Below are positions 36,177-45,444 of a stretch of DNA of 64,000 bases, piece by piece. Positions within the stretch are counted from its first letter, which is position 1. The number at the start of each line of letters is the position of its first letter. The stretch lies in NCBI GenBank assembly GCA_949372595.1, contig CASIAN010000006.1, positions 141,204 through 205,203 on the forward strand, in the 5' to 3' direction. Origin of the DNA: CPC320 sp002336405 (GTDB lineage: Bacteria; Pseudomonadota; Alphaproteobacteria; Rhodobacterales; Rhodobacteraceae). Under the pieces are notes generated by a model, which worked only from the letters and a program-made list of their open reading frames with translations, searched no databases and was not told the origin of the DNA. A program made the translations under genes and the position numbers.

Positions 36177-37370
36177 TCATGTGACGCGGGCGCGGATTTT
36201 ATAGATGTCTTTGTCCCAAAGGTCGTGGGTCATGACATCGGCGATGATATTCACCGCCGCGTCGACATCAGCGGCGTCGATATACAGCGGGGTAAAGCCA
36301 AAGCGCATGATATCAGGAGCGCGAAAATCGCCCACAACGCCGCGATCAATCAGCGCCTGCATAGCCGCATAGCCATGGGCAAAGCGAAATGAGACCTGTG
36401 AACCGCGCAGGTTTGGGTTGCGTGGGCTGGCTAGCGTCAGCATCGGGCAGCGCGCCTCGACCGCGTCGATGAACTGGCTCGTCAACGCCACCGAGCGGGC
36501 GCGAATCTCTGCCATCGTTGTCATGTCCCAGACATCCAGCGCGGCTTCCAGTGCGGCAAGCGCCAGTACCGGGGGCGTACCGACGCGCATCCGCTCAATC
36601 CCGCCGCCGGCACGGTAGCTCTGTTCAAAGGCAAAGGGTGCGTCATGTCCAAGCCATCCTGATAAGGCTGGGCGCGCGGTTTCGGCATGGCGCGGCGCGA
36701 CATATATAAACCCGGGAGCGCCGGGGCCACCGTTAAGGTATTTATAGCTGCATCCAACGGCAAAATCTGCCGCTGCCGCGGCAAGATTGACGTCAATTGC
36801 GCCGGCGCTGTGGGCCAAGTCCCACACTGTAACGGCGCCCATGGCATGGGCTTTGGCGGTCAGCTTGGCCATATCATGCAGGCGACCGCTGCGGTAATCC
36901 ACTTCGGTGATCAGAGTGACGGCAACGTCTTCGGTAATATGGGCCTCGATCTCTTCGGGGGCCACCACGCGCAGTTCGTGACCCCGATCCAGTGATGCGA
37001 TCAAACCCTCGGCAATGTACAGGTCAGAGGGGAAATTGCCACTGTCTGACAAGATGATTTTGCGGTCCGGCCGCATCTCAAGTGCCGAGGCCAGCGCCTG
37101 ATAGACTTTTATCGACAGAGTATCGCCCACCATCACATGTCCGGCCTCTGCGCCGATCAATTTGGCAATCCGGTCGCCGACAAGCGTCGGCTGCGCCATC
37201 CACCCGGCTTTGTTCCACCCGGTGATAAGCATCTCGCCCCATTGTTGTGTGACAGTCTCAGCGACGCGGGCGGCCGCAGTTTTCGGCAGGGGCCCCAACG
37301 AATTACCATCGAGATATATCATCCCTTCAGGGATATGGAACATAGATTTGGTGGCGGTGAAATTTGTCAT
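36177..37370 (-). CDS. kynU: Kynureninase
   Basis: 397 residues. PLP enzyme that splits kynurenine to anthranilate and alanine. MIYLDGNSLGPLP near the N-terminus, VWDLAHSAGAIDVNL with the PLP-pairing Asp, the PLP lysine in GCSYKYLNGGPGAPGF, and GWLGH further on. With kynA it makes anthranilate from tryptophan, but the intermediate formamidase gene (kynB) is not seen here. The SDR gene 37 bases upstream is probably in the same transcript. Confidence 0.96.
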   Translation of the reverse strand: MTNFTATKSMFHIPEGMIYLDGNSLGPLPKTAAARVAETVTQQWGEMLITGWNKAGWMAQPTLVGDRIAKLIGAEAGHVMVGDTLSIKVYQALASALEMRPDRKIILSDSGNFPSDLYIAEGLIASLDRGHELRVVAPEEIEAHITEDVAVTLITEVDYRSGRLHDMAKLTAKAHAMGAVTVWDLAHSAGAIDVNLAAAAADFAVGCSYKYLNGGPGAPGFIYVAPRHAETARPALSGWLGHDAPFAFEQSYRAGGGIERMRVGTPPVLALAALEAALDVWDMTTMAEIRARSVALTSQFIDAVEARCPMLTLASPRNPNLRGSQVSFRFAHGYAAMQALIDRGVVGDFRAPDIMRFGFTPLYIDAADVDAAVNIIADVMTHDLWDKDIYKIRARVT

Positions 37371-37407
37371 TAATTTGCCTTATTGGGCCCAGAATAGAGC
37401 GTTAGAC

Positions 37408-38157
37408 CTATACTTGGCCGCCGGCAATTTCAATAGTTTGCCCATTGACGCTTTGTGATCCATCGCCACACAGCCATAGCGCTGTGGCGGCAATCTCGTC
37501 GGTGCCGATCAGACGCGCGTGGCGGTTGGCTTTGATCATAATGTCCATAGCCTCTTGTTGTGACAGGCCTTTTTTCTGCATTAGGTCGATATTTTGCGTG
37601 ATGATTGGGGTCTCGACATAGCCTGGACAAATTGCATTAAACGTAAACGGTTCGGTGATGTGGTCTTCGCTGAAAGAGCGGATCATGCCGATAACCCCGT
37701 GTTTTGAGGCCGCATAGGCGCCCGCCCCCTTGAGCCCGCGCACCCCCGCGATCGAAGATATCGCAATTACTCGCCCCCAATCGGTACCGCGCATTGACTT
37801 AAAGCACTCTCGCATCGTTAAAAACGCGCCATCGAGGTTGGTCGCCATGATACGGCGCCACAAGGCCATATCGGTTTTATGCAGCGATCGGCCTTCAGCG
37901 ATGCCGGCGTTGGCAACACAGATCTGGACCGGCCCACGCGTGGCAACGGCGGCCGCCACGGTCTGGGTCACCGCAGTTTCGTCCGTGACATCCATAACCG
38001 CTGGATAGAGGCATGGACCGCTGGCGCGGTTCAAAACCTCAATGCGCCTGCCAGTAATTGTGACGTTTGCTCCTTCACGGGCCAGTTTTTGGGCAATGGC
38101 CAGTCCTATTCCGGTGCCACCACCGGTTACCAAAGCGTGTTTGCCGTATAAAGTCAT
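37408..38157 (-). CDS. SDR family NAD(P)-dependent oxidoreductase, 3-hydroxyacyl/3-hydroxybutyrate dehydrogenase-like
   Basis: 249 residues from ATG 38157 with AGAGG 5 bases upstream; ATG 38172 and a longer frame to 38298 are weaker. Rossmann motif TGGGTGIGLAIAQ, VANAGIAEGRSL in place of NNAG, catalytic YAASKHGVIGM, and CPGYVETPI. The C-terminal end ASQSVNGQTIEIAGG-like segment is typical for 3-hydroxybutyrate or FabG-like SDRs. Its closeness to kynU suggests a step beyond anthranilate or in CoA-ester breakdown, but this is inference. Confidence 0.87.
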   Translation of the reverse strand: MTLYGKHALVTGGGTGIGLAIAQKLAREGANVTITGRRIEVLNRASGPCLYPAVMDVTDETAVTQTVAAAVATRGPVQICVANAGIAEGRSLHKTDMALWRRIMATNLDGAFLTMRECFKSMRGTDWGRVIAISSIAGVRGLKGAGAYAASKHGVIGMIRSFSEDHITEPFTFNAICPGYVETPIITQNIDLMQKKGLSQQEAMDIMIKANRHARLIGTDEIAATALWLCGDGSQSVNGQTIEIAGGQV

Positions 38158-38881
38158 CTGGACCTCTTTCATTGGTGTTTCAGGCCCAGAAGCAGCCTTG
38201 AATGAAGGTTGGGTTGGACACTTTAAGCATTTTCCATTCCGGTTGTTGCAATCCGTACAGGACCTTGTGGTGGCTTGCCAGAATAATGGCATTTTCATAC
38301 GAGCTTTGATTGCATGGCTTAATCTGTTGGCAGTTGCTTAATTACATCTAACGGTTGGCAACAGGTGGGGGCAGCGGTCATCTTACAGATCTCTTGATTT
38401 TGTCACGATTGTAAAAAGTTTGCAGCAAAGAGGCTGTCTAACTGGCTGTGCCAATGTTGATGTCTTGTGCCCCGTCAGCTTGGCGCGCGTCGTCAATGTT
38501 GCCAGAAAGATTACGTGTTGGGTGCCAGTAAATTCGCATCCTGCGCGTTCTTGTCGCAGGGTGGCGCGTATGGCCGTGCGGAAGGTTTTCCTGAGTTCAG
38601 ATGTTATCGGCGTCAATATGGGTGGTAATTTGCCGCAATAGAGGCCTGTTTCGTGTCCGGCACTGCGTTATTTTCGTCCATTTTGTACAAGTGGCCAAGC
38701 GTGCTCGTGCGCTTTGAATATTGGTTTCAATCTTGCATTTTGATGCCGTGTTGACCATATTACAGTCTTTAGTTTGGTTTGGGTTTCAAAAATCTTTGTT
38801 TTTGTTGTGTTGTGTGGTTTGAAAGGCATCGGCCGTTTGCATAACATCCAGTCCAAACCATAAATTCGGGGAGAAAGACAC
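38158..38881. other. 724-base non-coding stretch before pntA
   Basis: No frame here shows family features; the two overlapping frames of about 75 codons (38383-38616 minus and 38420-38641 plus) have unusual Cys/Arg-rich content and no good ribosome-binding site. The last 120 bases are T-rich, and GGGGAGA lies just before the pntA TTG. The stretch must hold the promoters of the SDR-kynU unit (minus) and of pntAB (plus). A small RNA is possible but not shown. Confidence 0.5.
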
Positions 38882-40459
38882 TTGAAAATCGGAACGCCGC
38901 GGGAAGTATTTGAAGGAGAGGCACGTGTTGCGATGACACCAGACAGCGCGCTTCAATTGCAAAAGCTGGGTTTTGACTGCGTGGTTGAAACTGGTGCCGG
39001 CAGCGCTGCCGGGTTTTCGGATCAAGCCTATCGCGATGTAGGTGTGGAGATTGCTGCGACAGCAGCCGCTTTGTGGAAAACGTCTGACATCGTGGCCAAA
39101 GTGCGCCCCCCCAATGAGTCCGAAGCCAAGCGCCTCAAGAAATCCCAGACCCTGATTTCGTTCTTTTGGCCGGCGCAAAACGAACAACAAATGAAATTGC
39201 TGGCCAAAAAAGGCGCCAACGTGATCGCAATGGACATGGTGCCGCGCATCAGCCGGGCGCAGAAAATGGATGCGCTGTCGTCGATGGCCAATATCGCCGG
39301 TTACCGCGCCGTGATCGAAGCCAGTAATAATTTTGGTCGGTTCTTTACCGGTCAGGTGACGGCGGCGGGCAAAGTACCGCCAGCCAAAGTGCTGATTGTT
39401 GGCGCGGGCGTTGCCGGTTTGGCGGCGATCGGCACGGCAACTTCGCTTGGGGCCATCACATATGCGTTCGACGTACGCCCGGAAGTGGCAGAGCAGATCG
39501 AGTCGATGGGCGCCGAGTTTGTCTTTTTAGATTTTGAGGATCAAAACGTCCAAGACGGGGCGAAGACGGGGGGCTATGCCGCGCCGTCCAGCCCGGAGTT
39601 TCGGGAGAAACAACTTGAAAAATTTCGCGCACTTGCACCCGAGATCGATATTGTAATTACCACAGCGCTAATTCCTGGCCGCGACGCTCCAAAGCTTTGG
39701 CTTGAGGATATGGTTGCTGCGATGAAGCCTGGATCGGTTGTTATCGATCTTGCGGCGGAAAAAGGCGGCAATTGTGACCTGACGGTTATGGATGAGAAAA
39801 TTGTTTCGCCGAACGGAGTGACGATTGTCGGATATACGGATTTCCCAAGCCGAATGGCCGCGCAGGCCTCGACACTATATGCAAATAATATACGCCATAT
39901 GTTGACGGATTTAACACCTGACAAAGCCGGTGAGATCAATCACAACATGGAAGATGACGTGATTCGGGGGGCCACGGTGACCCATGCGGGCGCCGTGACC
40001 TTCCCGCCACCACCACCCAAAATCAGTGCGATAGCAGCCGCACCCAAAAAAGAGGCGCCCAAAGAGCTAACAGCTGAAGAAAAACGTGCAGCCGAGACTG
40101 CAGCCTTTAAAAAAACAACGCAACAACAGGTCGGTTTGTTGTCTATCGGAGCGGCGCTGATACTTCTGGTTGGACTGTATGCGCCCGCGAGTTTCATGCA
40201 GCATTTTATTGTGTTTGTACTGGCAGTTTTTGTGGGTTTTCAAGTGATCTGGAATGTCAGCCACTCCCTGCACACGCCCCTGATGGCGGTGACGAATGCA
40301 ATCTCGTCAATAATCATCCTCGGCGCGCTAATTCAGATTGGATCTGGCTCGTGGTTGGTGATTGTATTGGGTGCCCTGGCGGTCTTTATGGCAGGAATTA
40401 ACATTTTTGGGGGCTTCCTCGTGACACGGCGGATGCTCGCCATGTTTCAGAAATCTTAA
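38882..40459 (+). CDS. pntA: PntA, proton-translocating NAD(P) transhydrogenase alpha subunit
   Basis: 525 residues starting with TTG 38882; MKIGTPREVFEGEARVAMTP matches the usual N-terminus and GGGGAGA lies upstream, so the TTG start is well supported. Domain I (about 1-375) is the NAD(H)-binding alanine-dehydrogenase-like part with VLIVGAGVAGLAAIGTA. A Lys/Glu/Ala-rich linker follows, then about four membrane helices of domain II. Fused alpha form as in E. coli. Makes NADPH from NADH at the cost of the proton gradient. Confidence 0.96.
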   Translation: MKIGTPREVFEGEARVAMTPDSALQLQKLGFDCVVETGAGSAAGFSDQAYRDVGVEIAATAAALWKTSDIVAKVRPPNESEAKRLKKSQTLISFFWPAQNEQQMKLLAKKGANVIAMDMVPRISRAQKMDALSSMANIAGYRAVIEASNNFGRFFTGQVTAAGKVPPAKVLIVGAGVAGLAAIGTATSLGAITYAFDVRPEVAEQIESMGAEFVFLDFEDQNVQDGAKTGGYAAPSSPEFREKQLEKFRALAPEIDIVITTALIPGRDAPKLWLEDMVAAMKPGSVVIDLAAEKGGNCDLTVMDEKIVSPNGVTIVGYTDFPSRMAAQASTLYANNIRHMLTDLTPDKAGEINHNMEDDVIRGATVTHAGAVTFPPPPPKISAIAAAPKKEAPKELTAEEKRAAETAAFKKTTQQQVGLLSIGAALILLVGLYAPASFMQHFIVFVLAVFVGFQVIWNVSHSLHTPLMAVTNAISSIIILGALIQIGSGSWLVIVLGALAVFMAGINIFGGFLVTRRMLAMFQKS

Positions 40460-40474
40460 AAAAGGGTGGGATCA

Positions 40475-41914
40475 ATGGATATCGGATTTACTACCGCAGC
40501 ATATGTGGTTGCAGCTGTTCTTTTCATTCTCTCGCTTGGCGGGCTTTCGGGACACGAGAGCGCAAAACGCGCGGTATGGTACGGCATTGTCGGCATGGGG
40601 CTCGCGGTGGGTGCAACGCTCATTGGGCCGGGCTCAGGCTTTTGGTTGGTGTCGCTGGTTCTGATCGGGCTCGGTGGTTTCATCGGCATGCAACTGGCGC
40701 AACGTGTGCAGATGACGCAGATGCCAGAGCTGGTCGCCGCGATGCATTCTTTGGTGGGTCTTGCCGCCGTCTTTGTGGGCTTTAACGCGGATCTTGAAAT
40801 TACCAATGTTAAAGCGGCACTTGCGGGGGGGGGCGATCTGGAAAGCCTGACGGGGTTTGCGGCGCTTGTAGCGAAAAAAACGGCGGTTGAAATCAACATT
40901 CTCAGGGTCGAACTGTTTCTAGGCATCTTCATCGGGGCTATTACCTTTACCGGTTCGGTGGTGGCTTACGGCAAGCTGGCGGGCCGGGTGAACACAACGG
41001 CCACGCAACTTCCCGGCGGTCATGCGCTAAACGCGGGTGCAGCGCTGCTGACCGTTGTGTCGTTGCTGTGGTACTTCCAATCAGGCGATCTGTTGCCGCT
41101 GCTGATCATGACAGTCGCGGCGCTCTTTATCGGATGGCATCTGATTATGGGAATCGGTGGTGCCGATATGCCAGTGGTTGTCTCGATGTTGAACTCTTAT
41201 TCGGGTTGGGCGGCTGCGGCGATCGGCTTTTCGCTGGGCAATGATCTGCTGATTGTGGTGGGTGCGCTTGTGGGCTCGTCGGGCGCTATTTTGAGCTATA
41301 TCATGTGCAAGGCGATGAACCGCTCGTTTGTCTCAGTGATTCTTGGTGGTTTTGGTGGCACAAGCGGGCCGCAGATGGCGGTCGAGGGTGAACAGGTGGC
41401 GATTGAGGCAGACGGTGTGGCCGCGGCGCTGGATGAGGCCGATAGCGTGGTGATTATCCCCGGTTATGGCATGGCGGTGGCGCAGGCCCAACAAAGCGTG
41501 AGCGAGTTGACAAAGCGTCTGCGCGCAGCGGGAAAAAATGTGCGCTTTGCCATCCACCCGGTGGCCGGGCGCTTGCCGGGACACATGAACGTGTTGTTGG
41601 CTGAGGCCAAGGTGCCCTATGACATCGTACTGGAAATGGATGAGATCAACGATGATTTCCCCGATACGGATGTTGTGATTGTCATTGGTTCGAACGACAT
41701 TGTGAACCCTGCGGCACAAGATGATCCAAACAGCCCAATTGCCGGCATGCCGGTCTTAGAGTGCTGGAAGGCCAAACAGGTTTTCGTCTCAAAGCGTGGG
41801 CAGGGCACCGGTTATTCCGGAATAGAGAACCCGTTGTTTTTCAAAGAAAATACCCGCATGTTTTATGGTGATGCGAAAGCCAGTCTGGATAAGCTTTTGA
41901 CGAAAATTTCATAA
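40475..41914 (+). CDS. pntB: PntB, NAD(P) transhydrogenase beta subunit
   Basis: 479 residues from ATG 40475 with AAGGGTGG upstream; GTG 40466 is a weaker alternative. N-terminal half consists of about eight to nine membrane helices of domain II (GIVGMGLAVGATLIGPGSGFW, MPELVAAMHSLVGLAAVFVGF). The C-terminal domain III binds NADP(H): VIIPGYGMAVAQAQ, FAIHPVAGRLPGHMNVLLAEA, VIVIGSNDIVNPAA. 15 bases after pntA, one transcript, closed by a strong terminator. Confidence 0.97.
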   Translation: MDIGFTTAAYVVAAVLFILSLGGLSGHESAKRAVWYGIVGMGLAVGATLIGPGSGFWLVSLVLIGLGGFIGMQLAQRVQMTQMPELVAAMHSLVGLAAVFVGFNADLEITNVKAALAGGGDLESLTGFAALVAKKTAVEINILRVELFLGIFIGAITFTGSVVAYGKLAGRVNTTATQLPGGHALNAGAALLTVVSLLWYFQSGDLLPLLIMTVAALFIGWHLIMGIGGADMPVVVSMLNSYSGWAAAAIGFSLGNDLLIVVGALVGSSGAILSYIMCKAMNRSFVSVILGGFGGTSGPQMAVEGEQVAIEADGVAAALDEADSVVIIPGYGMAVAQAQQSVSELTKRLRAAGKNVRFAIHPVAGRLPGHMNVLLAEAKVPYDIVLEMDEINDDFPDTDVVIVIGSNDIVNPAAQDDPNSPIAGMPVLECWKAKQVFVSKRGQGTGYSGIENPLFFKENTRMFYGDAKASLDKLLTKIS

Positions 41915-41933
41915 GCTGGCGCTGCTGGCTGAG

Positions 41934-41961
41934 AAAAACGCGCCATTTTGGCGCGTTTTTT
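41934..41961 (+). terminator. Intrinsic terminator after pntB
   Basis: AAAAACGCGCC (41934-41944) and GGCGCGTTTTT (41950-41960) form an 11-bp perfect stem with the loop ATTTT and a T-run. It lies 20 bases after the pntB stop and is the clearest terminator of the window. Confidence 0.9.
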
Positions 41962-42088
41962 ATGCCGGGTAGGCGGTTAAAATGTATGCGATTGTATACT
42001 CGTAACATTATGAAATATATGTGTTTAATTTATTCATGAATGACGTAAGATCATTTGGATACCCCGCGTTTTGTAAGGATGTTTTGCA

Positions 42089-43381
42089 ATGCCGTCACGC
42101 CGAGCCCTAACGATAAAAGACCACAGACTTCGGTATCAATTGGCCAATGAACTTCATGCCCGACCGTTTCCTGCAATGGTGGCTCCGGGGATGGCGGTGT
42201 TTTTGGCCATTAAGCAAGAGGTCCAAGCAGTGGGGCGCGACCGCGCGGTTGATCTGGACCATCTAATTGATCTGTTAGAGAGACATGGCGCGCCACATCC
42301 AGAAGCTGGAGCGACGCATTATTTTGGTGACATTGGCAAATATCAAGTGAAATGGGAACAACATACCGAGTTTGTCACCTATACGATATTTGGTGCAGGG
42401 CTTGGGGAACGGGCTTTTGATCCGGCCGAGTTTGAGTTGTTTCCCGAAGATTGGCTGGCAAGTATGGCGGGGGTCAGGATGACTTCGGCGCTGATCCGTA
42501 TTGAGCCGCTTTCAGACGACGAAACGATCGCGGCGCGCTTGCGTGATTGGTTTGTGCCCGAAAGCCTTGCAGTTAGCCATGTCTTGGATAATGCTGCGGT
42601 GGTGGCGAGCGATTTTCGCATTGATCCCGGCGGACATCTGAGGATCGCGATGTTTGTCTCTCCGGATACAGGGCGCCGTCGCATAGGCCGGGTGGTACAG
42701 CGCCTGTGCGAGATTGAAACCTATAAAACCATGTCAATGCTGGGCTTTTCCCGCGCGCGAGAAATGCAATCGCGGATGGGTGAAATTGATGGAAATCTGA
42801 CAGCTTTGATGGCTGATATGACGTCTGGGGTCAGTGCTGCTGAGCAAACGTTGGATGCGCTACTGAGTATTTCGGCCGAGTTGGAAAGCCTGTCGGCGCA
42901 AAGTGCGTTTCGGTTTGCCGCTACCGAGGCTTATCAGGCGATTGTTGGGCAGCGGATTGAGGTGTTGCGCGAACGCAGGTTCGCGGGGCGTCAGACATTT
43001 GGCGAGTTTATGATCCGGCGCTATGATCCGGCTATGCGGACGGTAAAATCTACGGCGCTCCGTCTCAGTAGGATGGCGGACCGGGCGATGCGGGCGGGGC
43101 AACTGTTGCGCACGCGGGTTGACGTGGAACGCTCGGCCCAAAATCAGGCCCTGTTGGAGAGTATGGACAAGCGCGCCGCCCTGCAGTTGCGTCTGCAGCG
43201 CACGGTTGAGGGGCTGTCGGTTGTGGCAATCAGCTATTATGCGGTGTCGTTGGCGGGGTATCTGGGCTACCCTTTGGCAGCACTTGTAGGTGTAAGCAAG
43301 ACGATGCTCAGCGCCCTGATAACCTTGCCGGTTGTGGCATTGGTGTGGATGGCTGTGCGGCGTGTTCGCAAGAACATTTAA
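42089..43381 (+). CDS. DUF3422 family membrane-associated protein
   Basis: 430 residues. N-terminal block LANELHARPFPAMVAPGMAVFLA and HYFGDIGKYQVKWEQHTEFVTYTIF are characteristic of DUF3422. A helical middle part follows and two membrane helices occur near the C-terminus (VVAISYYAVSLAGYLGYPLAAL and SALITLPVVALVWMAV), leaving a short basic tail. Predicted inner-membrane protein with a large cytoplasmic part; function unknown. AAGGA precedes ATG 42089. Convergent with the peptide permease operon. Confidence 0.88.
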   Translation: MPSRRALTIKDHRLRYQLANELHARPFPAMVAPGMAVFLAIKQEVQAVGRDRAVDLDHLIDLLERHGAPHPEAGATHYFGDIGKYQVKWEQHTEFVTYTIFGAGLGERAFDPAEFELFPEDWLASMAGVRMTSALIRIEPLSDDETIAARLRDWFVPESLAVSHVLDNAAVVASDFRIDPGGHLRIAMFVSPDTGRRRIGRVVQRLCEIETYKTMSMLGFSRAREMQSRMGEIDGNLTALMADMTSGVSAAEQTLDALLSISAELESLSAQSAFRFAATEAYQAIVGQRIEVLRERRFAGRQTFGEFMIRRYDPAMRTVKSTALRLSRMADRAMRAGQLLRTRVDVERSAQNQALLESMDKRAALQLRLQRTVEGLSVVAISYYAVSLAGYLGYPLAALVGVSKTMLSALITLPVVALVWMAVRRVRKNI

Positions 43382-43432
43382 GCTGCGCGATGACGCGCTG
43401 GAACGACAAAGCCAAGCGCGCACCTTTGCTGT

Positions 43433-44335
43433 TTAACGGCTGCGGATGCGTGGGTCCAAGGCATCGCGCAACCCATCCCCCAGATAATTGACGCTGAGGA
43501 CGGTTAGAGAAATTGCCAACCCCGGCCAAAATACCCGCTCCGGGTATTGTTGCAGGTAATCGGTGGCATCGTTCAGCAACCGCCCCCAAGTTGGAAAGTC
43601 GGGTGGAAAGCCCAAGCCCAGAAATGACAGCGCCGATTCGGTGATAATTGCATTTGCAATGCCCAAGGTGGCCGAAACCATAATCGGTGACATCACGTTG
43701 GGCAGGATATGGCGCAAGATCAACCGCGTGTTACTGGTACCGATGGATCGGGCGGCAAGCACAAATTCGCGCTCTTTGAGCGCCAGCACATCGCCGCGCA
43801 CAATCCGCGCCGTAGGCATCCAACTGGTAATCCCGATCGAGACGGTGATCAGAATAAAAATGCCTTTTTCAGGGCCAAACGCATTGTTCAAGACCTCGCG
43901 GAACAACAACATCATCACCAGCAAAATAGGCAGCAAGGGCAGTGCAAGAAACAGGTCTGTCATCCGCATCAACAGGTTGTCGAGACGTTTGAAAAATCCA
44001 GCTAGAACGCCGATGAAGCTGCCGACAACCAGCGCCAAAAGCATGGCCGTCAATCCAACTGCGATCGAGGTCTGTCCCCCCGCCATCATCCGCGCCAACG
44101 TGTCACGTCCCAATTGGTCGGTGCCGAAAGGATGCGCCCAGTTCGGGGTTTGGTTGCGTGCGCGAATATCGATATAGGTTGGGTCATATGGCCAGAGCAA
44201 TGGGCCCAGCGACACTGCCGCGATAATAAGTATGAAAACAATGCCGCCAATCAAGGCGCCTTTGTGGCTGCGAAATTGCATCCAAATATCATACCATTGG
44301 CTGCTTGGCTTTGCAGATATGTCGCTGTCAGTCAT
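43433..44335 (-). CDS. Peptide ABC transporter permease, DppC/OppC type
   Basis: 300 residues from ATG 44335, which overlaps the end of the upstream permease by 8 bases; a longer frame to 44377 lies inside that gene. N-terminal OppC-N helix (HKGALIGGIVFILIIAAVSL), then the binding-protein-dependent transport domain with the GTDQLGRDTLARM segment and EAA-type loop region VLAARSIGTSNTRLILRHILPN. The end YLGDGLRDALDPR is classic for DppC. Third gene of the minus-strand part of the peptide-uptake island. Confidence 0.93.
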   Translation of the reverse strand: MTDSDISAKPSSQWYDIWMQFRSHKGALIGGIVFILIIAAVSLGPLLWPYDPTYIDIRARNQTPNWAHPFGTDQLGRDTLARMMAGGQTSIAVGLTAMLLALVVGSFIGVLAGFFKRLDNLLMRMTDLFLALPLLPILLVMMLLFREVLNNAFGPEKGIFILITVSIGITSWMPTARIVRGDVLALKEREFVLAARSIGTSNTRLILRHILPNVMSPIMVSATLGIANAIITESALSFLGLGFPPDFPTWGRLLNDATDYLQQYPERVFWPGLAISLTVLSVNYLGDGLRDALDPRIRSR

Positions 44336-45335
44336 AGCGGATCCTTGGGTCAAGAATGCCATAGAGCACATCGGCAATCAGGTTGAATGTTACGATGAGA
44401 ATGGCAAAGATAAATGCCACGGTGTGGACCATGGGCAGATCGTTGGCCAGCAGAGCGGTGATAAACAATTGGCCGATGCCATTCACTTTGAACACCTGCT
44501 CTGTGATGATCGCACCGCCAAAGACCGCCGGAACCCCCAAGGCAATCACGGTGACCACGGGGATTAGTGAGTTGCGCAAGACATGCGCCAGCACGACGGC
44601 TTTTTCACCCAGCCCTTTTGCTCGGGCGGTGCGCACATAATCCTGATTGAGGTTGTCCAACATCGAGGCGCGTGTAAAGCGGCTGATCTGCGCTGTGGTC
44701 TGCAGTGCCAGCACCATCACTGGCATAATCATCTGTTTTAACTGGATCACAAAACTGTCCCAATCATTGACCACATGGGTGGTATCGTAAATCGATGGAA
44801 ACCAACCCAAATTGACCGAAAACAGCACGATGACAAGCACGCCGCTGAAAAAAGGTGGCACCGCAAAGCCGATCATTGATACAAAAGTACCGACTTGATC
44901 AAACACGGAATATTGCCGGTAGGCAGAGTAAATGCCGATGGGCAGCGCGATCAAGACACCGACAACATACGACATGCCAACAACCCATAAGGTCTGTGGC
45001 ATGCGTTGGATGACGATATCCATCACCGGGCTGCGGGTTTGCCAACTGATTACGCGCTGGTTACCTTCCGAAAAGGTGGTGCCGAGATAATGATCAACTA
45101 AGACTTGCGGCTCGATCCAGAAAAACTGAACGATCCATTTCCAAAATCGTACTGGTGCAGGTTCGCCCAAACCCAACGCGAGACGCATCTTTTCTTTGAC
45201 CTCGGGGGGCACCGTCAGAGGGACCTGCGCCATCGGGTCTCCGGGGGCTAATTCGAGCAGAAGAAAAATTATCAGGCTGATAAACAGCAAGGTCGGGACG
45301 GTTATGGCCAGCCGTCGGAGAGTAAAGGTAAACAT
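44328..45335 (-). CDS. Peptide ABC transporter permease, DppB/OppB type
   Basis: 335 residues. Begins with RRLAITVPTLLFISLIIFLLLELAPGDP, the usual DppB N-terminus; the EAA loop reads VRTARAKGLGEKAVVLAHVLRNSLIPVV; six membrane helices expected. Ends LIADVLYGILDPRIRYD. AAAGG precedes the start. Works with the OppC-like subunit, the upstream binding protein and, most likely, the fused ATPase encoded divergently. Confidence 0.94.
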   Translation of the reverse strand: MFTFTLRRLAITVPTLLFISLIIFLLLELAPGDPMAQVPLTVPPEVKEKMRLALGLGEPAPVRFWKWIVQFFWIEPQVLVDHYLGTTFSEGNQRVISWQTRSPVMDIVIQRMPQTLWVVGMSYVVGVLIALPIGIYSAYRQYSVFDQVGTFVSMIGFAVPPFFSGVLVIVLFSVNLGWFPSIYDTTHVVNDWDSFVIQLKQMIMPVMVLALQTTAQISRFTRASMLDNLNQDYVRTARAKGLGEKAVVLAHVLRNSLIPVVTVIALGVPAVFGGAIITEQVFKVNGIGQLFITALLANDLPMVHTVAFIFAILIVTFNLIADVLYGILDPRIRYD

Positions 45336-45444
45336 TTCAGGTGCCTTTGGGGCTTATCTTGACGTCTGGCAATGGTGCGAACTCCGGCGCATGTCCGGAG
45401 CCCGCTGTTGCATCACAAGGCGCGGATGCCCTTTGAACCGATTT

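Noticed and set aside
35993..36184. 63-codon frame between kynA and kynU on the plus strand
   Set aside because: No Shine-Dalgarno, no recognisable domain, and it overlaps the end of kynU antisense.
38383..38641. Two overlapping opposite frames of about 75 codons in the gap before pntA
   Set aside because: Odd composition, no ribosome-binding site and no family resemblance; kept as non-coding.
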